A stretch of 64,000 bases of DNA from Sinosporangium album. Lineage in GTDB: Bacteria; Actinomycetota; Actinomycetes; Streptosporangiales; Streptosporangiaceae. The notes beneath the pieces are model-generated. The model did not search any database. It had not been told where the DNA came from and saw only the letters and a list, made by a program, of their open reading frames with translations. The first letter of the stretch is position 1. The number at the start of each line of letters is the position of its first letter. The DNA lies in assembly GCF_900100605.1 (NCBI RefSeq), contig NZ_FNCN01000002.1, positions 260,091 through 324,090 on the forward strand. The letters run 5' to 3'. The translations under genes and the position numbers were made by a program. Positions 60,612-64,000 of the stretch are shown piece after piece.

Positions 60612-60868
60612 ATGTGCTCCGGTCTCTTGCGTGCGCCGACGAGTCTGCTGACGGTGGCGATGCCGATGCCCATCCAGACGAGGTTGAGGATGGCGGACGG
60701 CCAGGCCGACAGGTAAGCGGTATTGATCATCAGGGCGATGGCACCGACGAGGTTCATTGTCTGGTAGGTGAGGCCGTCGCCGGGCAGTTTGGACGCGGAC
60801 ACCAGCCCGTAGGCGGTGAGCATGAGGGCCGCGCCGCCCCATCCGACGATGTTGATCAGCAGGTTCAT
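60608..60868 (-). CDS. Small membrane protein, CBU_0592-like
   Basis: 86 aa with three membrane helices (LLINIVGWGGAALMLTAYGLV; MNLVGAIALMINTAYL; AILNLVWMGIGIATVS). The pattern fits the small CBU_0592-type membrane protein family of unknown function. ATG 60868 chosen as the helix 1 start; the frame is open to 60937. Upstream partner of the cyclase-family gene, divergent from a LysR regulator that may control both. Confidence 0.78.
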   Translation of the reverse strand: MNLLINIVGWGGAALMLTAYGLVSASKLPGDGLTYQTMNLVGAIALMINTAYLSAWPSAILNLVWMGIGIATVSRLVGARKRPEHI

Positions 60869-60973
60869 CGGCCTCGGGCTTCCAGGTGGGACAAATGCAT
60901 AGATCCCATGATTCAGAATCACATCACTTGAGCACAATTAAGGATCTCTGAAGGTCTTAGTAAGCTCTGCTAC

Positions 60974-61906
60974 ATGGATATCGACCCCCGGCGACTGCGT
61001 GTGCTCCATGAGGTCGCGCGCCGGGGCGGGGTGATGCGCGCGGCCGAGGCGCTGCACCTGACGGCGTCGGCGGTGTCCCAGCAGCTCGCCCAGCTTGAGC
61101 GCGAGGTGGGGCTGGCGCTGATCGACCGGTCGCAGCGCCGGGTGTCGCTCACCCCGGCGGGCCGGGTGCTCGCCGGCTACGCCGAGCGGGTGGAGGCGGA
61201 GCTGGCGGAGGCGAAACAGGAGCTGACGGGGTTCACCGAGCGCCTGGCCGGGCCGGTGACGATCGCGGCGTTCCCCACGGTGATCCGCCATCTCCTGGTG
61301 CCGGCGCTGCGGATCCTCGCCGAGCGCCACCCGAAGATCGTCCCGTCCATCCGGGAGCTGTACGGCACGGCGGCGCAGCGCGAGCTGCGGCTCGGCGGGG
61401 TGGACGTGATGCTCACCGAGCAGGACATGAGCCGACCCGTCATCCCTCAGCAGAGCATGACGACACACCCGCTGTACCTCGACGAATACCGCATCGTCAC
61501 ACCTCCGGACCGGCCGGACCCGCCGCGCGACGTGGCGGCGCTGGCGGCGGCGCCGTGGGTGGCGGGGCTGCCGGACCAGGCGTGCGGTCAGGCGCTGGAA
61601 CGGCTGGCGGCGGCACACGGCTTCACCCCCCGGAGGGTTCACGTCATCGAGGAGTTCCCCGCCGTACTGGACCTGGTGTCGGCGGGCCACGGGGTGGCGA
61701 TCGTGCCGACGCTCGCCTTGCTGCATGTCCCGCCGGGCGAGGTGACGGTCACCGGGATCACCGGGGTGGGGGCGAGGCGGCTCGCCGCGGTGACGCGCGT
61801 CAGCCGTACGCGCTCGGGGGAGCCCGACCCGGTGCAGGCGGTGGTGATCGACGCGCTGCGGGCCGCCGCCGACGGCGTGGCCGAGCAGGTGGGACGCCGC
61901 ATGTGA
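60974..61906 (+). CDS. LysR-family transcriptional regulator
   Basis: 310 aa. N-terminal HTH RRLRVLHEVARRGGVMRAAEAL and TASAVSQQLAQLEREVG, then the effector domain (GPVTIAAFPTVIRHLLVPAL; EEFPAVLDLVSAGHGVAIVPTLAL). It is divergent from the cyclase/small-membrane-protein operon across 105 bp, the classic arrangement for a LysR protein and its target, so it probably regulates that pair. Confidence 0.92.
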   Translation: MDIDPRRLRVLHEVARRGGVMRAAEALHLTASAVSQQLAQLEREVGLALIDRSQRRVSLTPAGRVLAGYAERVEAELAEAKQELTGFTERLAGPVTIAAFPTVIRHLLVPALRILAERHPKIVPSIRELYGTAAQRELRLGGVDVMLTEQDMSRPVIPQQSMTTHPLYLDEYRIVTPPDRPDPPRDVAALAAAPWVAGLPDQACGQALERLAAAHGFTPRRVHVIEEFPAVLDLVSAGHGVAIVPTLALLHVPPGEVTVTGITGVGARRLAAVTRVSRTRSGEPDPVQAVVIDALRAAADGVAEQVGRRM

Positions 61907-62038
61907 GGGCGCGGGGCGTGGCCGGGGCGGCGCGCGGCCCGGTGATAGCGTGAACACGATCACGGCCGTGTCGGCTGCTGTCGCGGGCGAGAGCATGCCG
62001 GAGATGGTGCGAGTGCGTCCGGATGGGAGTCCCGCCTG

Positions 62039-63688
62039 ATGGCCGTCCACGAGTCCGCCTGGGCGCCGTTGAAGCTGCCGGTCTTCCGGGCGCTGTGGAT
62101 CGCCCAGCTCGTCTCGAACCTCGGCAGTTGGATGCAGATGGTCGGCGCGCAGTGGCTGCTCGTCGACGCGGGGCCGACGGTGCTGTCGCTGGTGCAGACG
62201 GCGACGATGCTGCCGGTCATGCTGCTGGCGCTGCCCGCGGGGGTGCTCGCCGACCTTTCGGACCGCAGAAGACTGCTGATCGCGACGCAGGTGGCCCTGC
62301 TGGTGGTGGCGACGGTGCTGGCGGGGCTCACGCTGGCCGGGCTGATGAACCCGCCGCTGCTGCTGGCGCTGACGTTCCTGATCGGCTGCGGCAGCGCCGT
62401 CATGGGCCCGGCCTGGCAGGCGATCCAGCCCGAGCTGGTGCCGCGAGACCAGCTGTCCTCGGCGGCGGCGCTCGGCGGCGTCAACATGAACTCCGCCCGC
62501 GCGATCGGCCCGGCGGTGGGCGGGCTGCTGGTGGCGTGGGCGGGGCCGGGCTGGGTGTTCGCGCTCAACGCGCTGTCGTTCCTCGCCGTGACGCTGGCGC
62601 TGGTCCGGTGGGATCGGCCCGCCGACGAGCGGCCGGACGAGTCCGAGCGGGAGCGGGCCATCGCCGCTTTCCACGCCGGGACCAGATATGTACGGCATGC
62701 CCCGGGCGTCATCCGCATTCTGCTGCGGGTCGTGCTGTTCATCCCCGCGGCGACGGCGCTGATGGCGCTGCTGCCGATCGTCGCCGGGCGGTATCTGGGG
62801 ATGGGGGCGAACGGCTACGGCGTCCTGCTCGGCGCGATCGGCGTCGGCGCGGTGGTGGGAGCGTTCACCCTGCCGAAGGCGCGGGGGTGGATCGGCCGCA
62901 GCGGCCTGCTGGCGGCCGGCGGCGTGGCCGCCGCCGCGGGGGTGCTGGTGACGGCCGCGGTCAGGCAACCGGTCCTGGTCATGGTGGGGCTTCTTCTGTA
63001 CGGCATGGCCTGGATAGCCGTGCTCTCAACGCTCAACGCGGCGCTGCAGATGCTGCTGCCGTCGTGGGTGCGCTCGCGTGGGCTCGCGGTCTACCTGGTC
63101 GTCTTCCAGGGCGGTTCGGCCGTCTCCGCGCCGCTGTGGGGGCTGGCGGCCGATGCGTGGGGTGTGCCGCTCGCGCTGGCGGGCTCCGCCGTACTCCTGC
63201 TGGTGGGCGCGCTGTCGGTGCAGCGGTGGCCGCTGCCGGGGCACGAGTACGACCGGACGGTGTCGACCGCGTGGCCTCAGCCGCATCTGGTGCTGGAGCC
63301 GCCGACGGACCGGCCGGTGCTGGTGACGTTGGAATACCGGGTGCCGGAGGGCAACGGTCCGGAGTTCATGGCGGCGATGCGCCACGTGGAGAAGTCGCGG
63401 CGGCGCACGGGCGCGTATGCGTGGGGCCTGTTCGTCGACGGGGCCGACCCGAGCAGGTATATCGAGGTGTTCCAGGTCAGGTCGTGGTCGGAGCACATGG
63501 CGCAGCACAATGTGCGCATGACGGCGGCCGATCAGGCGTGGCAGGACCAGGCGTGGTCGTTCGCCGAGGGCGCGCCGGTGGTGACCCACGCGATCGCCGT
63601 CCCGCAGAGCCCCGGCCCGCCGCTGACGCCGCCACCGCCGTCGCCTCCGCCGTCACCTCCCTCGCCCCCGGGGCCCGCGCCTACGTGA
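62039..63688 (+). CDS. MFS exporter with C-terminal antibiotic-monooxygenase-like domain
   Basis: 549 aa. Twelve membrane helices in residues 15-400 match the MFS_3/EntS type (LGSWMQMVGAQWLLVD; LPAGVLADLSDRRRLL; IGPAVGGLLVAWAG). A soluble ~100-residue domain follows (VTLEYRVPEGNGPEFMAAMRHVEKSRRRTGA; GLFVDGADPSRYIEVFQVRSWSEHM), of the dimeric alpha/beta ferredoxin-like (ABM/NIPSNAP) fold common in this MFS family. The C-terminus is a Pro-rich tail. Likely a drug or siderophore exporter; substrate unknown. Confidence 0.88.
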   Translation: MAVHESAWAPLKLPVFRALWIAQLVSNLGSWMQMVGAQWLLVDAGPTVLSLVQTATMLPVMLLALPAGVLADLSDRRRLLIATQVALLVVATVLAGLTLAGLMNPPLLLALTFLIGCGSAVMGPAWQAIQPELVPRDQLSSAAALGGVNMNSARAIGPAVGGLLVAWAGPGWVFALNALSFLAVTLALVRWDRPADERPDESERERAIAAFHAGTRYVRHAPGVIRILLRVVLFIPAATALMALLPIVAGRYLGMGANGYGVLLGAIGVGAVVGAFTLPKARGWIGRSGLLAAGGVAAAAGVLVTAAVRQPVLVMVGLLLYGMAWIAVLSTLNAALQMLLPSWVRSRGLAVYLVVFQGGSAVSAPLWGLAADAWGVPLALAGSAVLLLVGALSVQRWPLPGHEYDRTVSTAWPQPHLVLEPPTDRPVLVTLEYRVPEGNGPEFMAAMRHVEKSRRRTGAYAWGLFVDGADPSRYIEVFQVRSWSEHMAQHNVRMTAADQAWQDQAWSFAEGAPVVTHAIAVPQSPGPPLTPPPPSPPPSPPSPPGPAPT

Positions 63689-63757
63689 GCCGCGCCCATG
63701 TGGGCCGCCGGGGGTTCGTGGCGGTGGCCGTACGGCACGGCGCGAGGGGGCCGGGCC

Positions 63758-64000
63758 TCAGTCCGCGACGCGCGGCCCGCTGACGAGGTCGAGGAGGCGC
63801 GCGAGGCGGTCGCGCAGGCCGTGGCGGCCCGGCAGTTCGCCGGCGGCGCTGCTGACGAGGTGCTGGGCGCCGTCGAAGGACAGCAGGCCGTCCGGCGGCA
63901 GGACCAGCGAGTCGTGGGCGAGCCCGGTCAGCTCGGGGTCGCCCCCGTCGAGCGCGAGGATCGTGGTGCCGGTGCGCCGGGCGTCGTCGAGCCGTTCGAG
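63758..64000 (-). CDS. C-terminal part of a gene running off the right edge
   Basis: The last 80 codons of a minus-strand gene with good codon use: LERLDDARRTGTTILALDGG at the edge, GLLSFDGAQHLVSSAAGELP in the middle and a basic helix RDRLARLLDLVSGPR before the TGA at 63758. The strand-loop pattern resembles a Rossmann/SIS-type domain but I cannot name the family. The start lies outside the window. Confidence 0.6.
   Translation of the reverse strand, partial: LERLDDARRTGTTILALDGGDPELTGLAHDSLVLPPDGLLSFDGAQHLVSSAAGELPGRHGLRDRLARLLDLVSGPRVAD

Overview
The window is GC-rich actinobacterial chromosome, most likely a member of the Streptosporangiales (Nonomuraea/Microbispora/Streptosporangium type). 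This rests on the strong G/C third-position bias, the many apparently leaderless genes (a TANNNT box 6-9 nt before ATG/GTG), the HATPase-XRE(DUF5753)-DUF397 cluster, the ECF sigma/CU044_5270 pair, and DUF3105/DUF305, Excalibur, CopC and CopD-CtaG genes. Assignment below order level is inference.

Layout. 0-4.3 kb: end of an ABC ATPase gene, galactokinase, a PLP desulfhydrase/deaminase, a PGPGW membrane protein and a phosphotriesterase-like protein lacking most metal ligands. 4.2-6.3 kb: a Septu-like pair, an SMC-type ATPase followed by an HNH nuclease gene that is frameshifted. 6.4-9.6 kb: SoxR, a LysR regulator and a secreted S1 protease. 9.8-19.8 kb: accessory segment. It starts at a CAU-anticodon tRNA, carries remnants of a 2-oxoacid dehydrogenase E2 gene and an iron-siderophore permease gene, then a two-gene operon encoding a 2081-residue NTPase and a coiled-coil MBL/beta-CASP nuclease, then a broken asparagine-synthase-like gene. 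The operon is the best candidate here for an undescribed, possibly defensive, system.

19.8-34.9 kb: a two-S1-domain RpsA paralogue, a lipoprotein, a two-component pair, a SEC-C protein, a secreted beta-propeller-like protein, a GroES-like protein, an NAD-dependent epimerase, an XPB-N-like protein, the HATPase/XRE/DUF397 cluster, an SDR and a histidine phosphatase. 35-38.8 kb: a cobalamin riboswitch ahead of btuF-btuC-btuD-cbiZ (B12 and corrinoid uptake and salvage). 38.9-48.3 kb: Uma2, an operon DUF6421-SDR-threonine aldolase ending in a T-tract terminator, sigma factor plus CU044_5270 partner, and two tandem paralogous histidine kinases without response regulators.

48.5-64 kb: DUF3467, DUF305/DUF3105, alanine dehydrogenase, a SecD-head/PGQPA/Excalibur surface protein, an HTH-TPR regulator, CopC with CopD-CtaG, a solitary HATPase, methionine aminopeptidase, a cyclase-family protein with a small membrane protein, a divergent LysR, an MFS exporter and the end of a gene running off the right edge.

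Across these regions the 10-bp palindrome GCCGTACGGC recurs at least ten times, four of them between genes. Most other lineage-typical regions look like ordinary chromosome.
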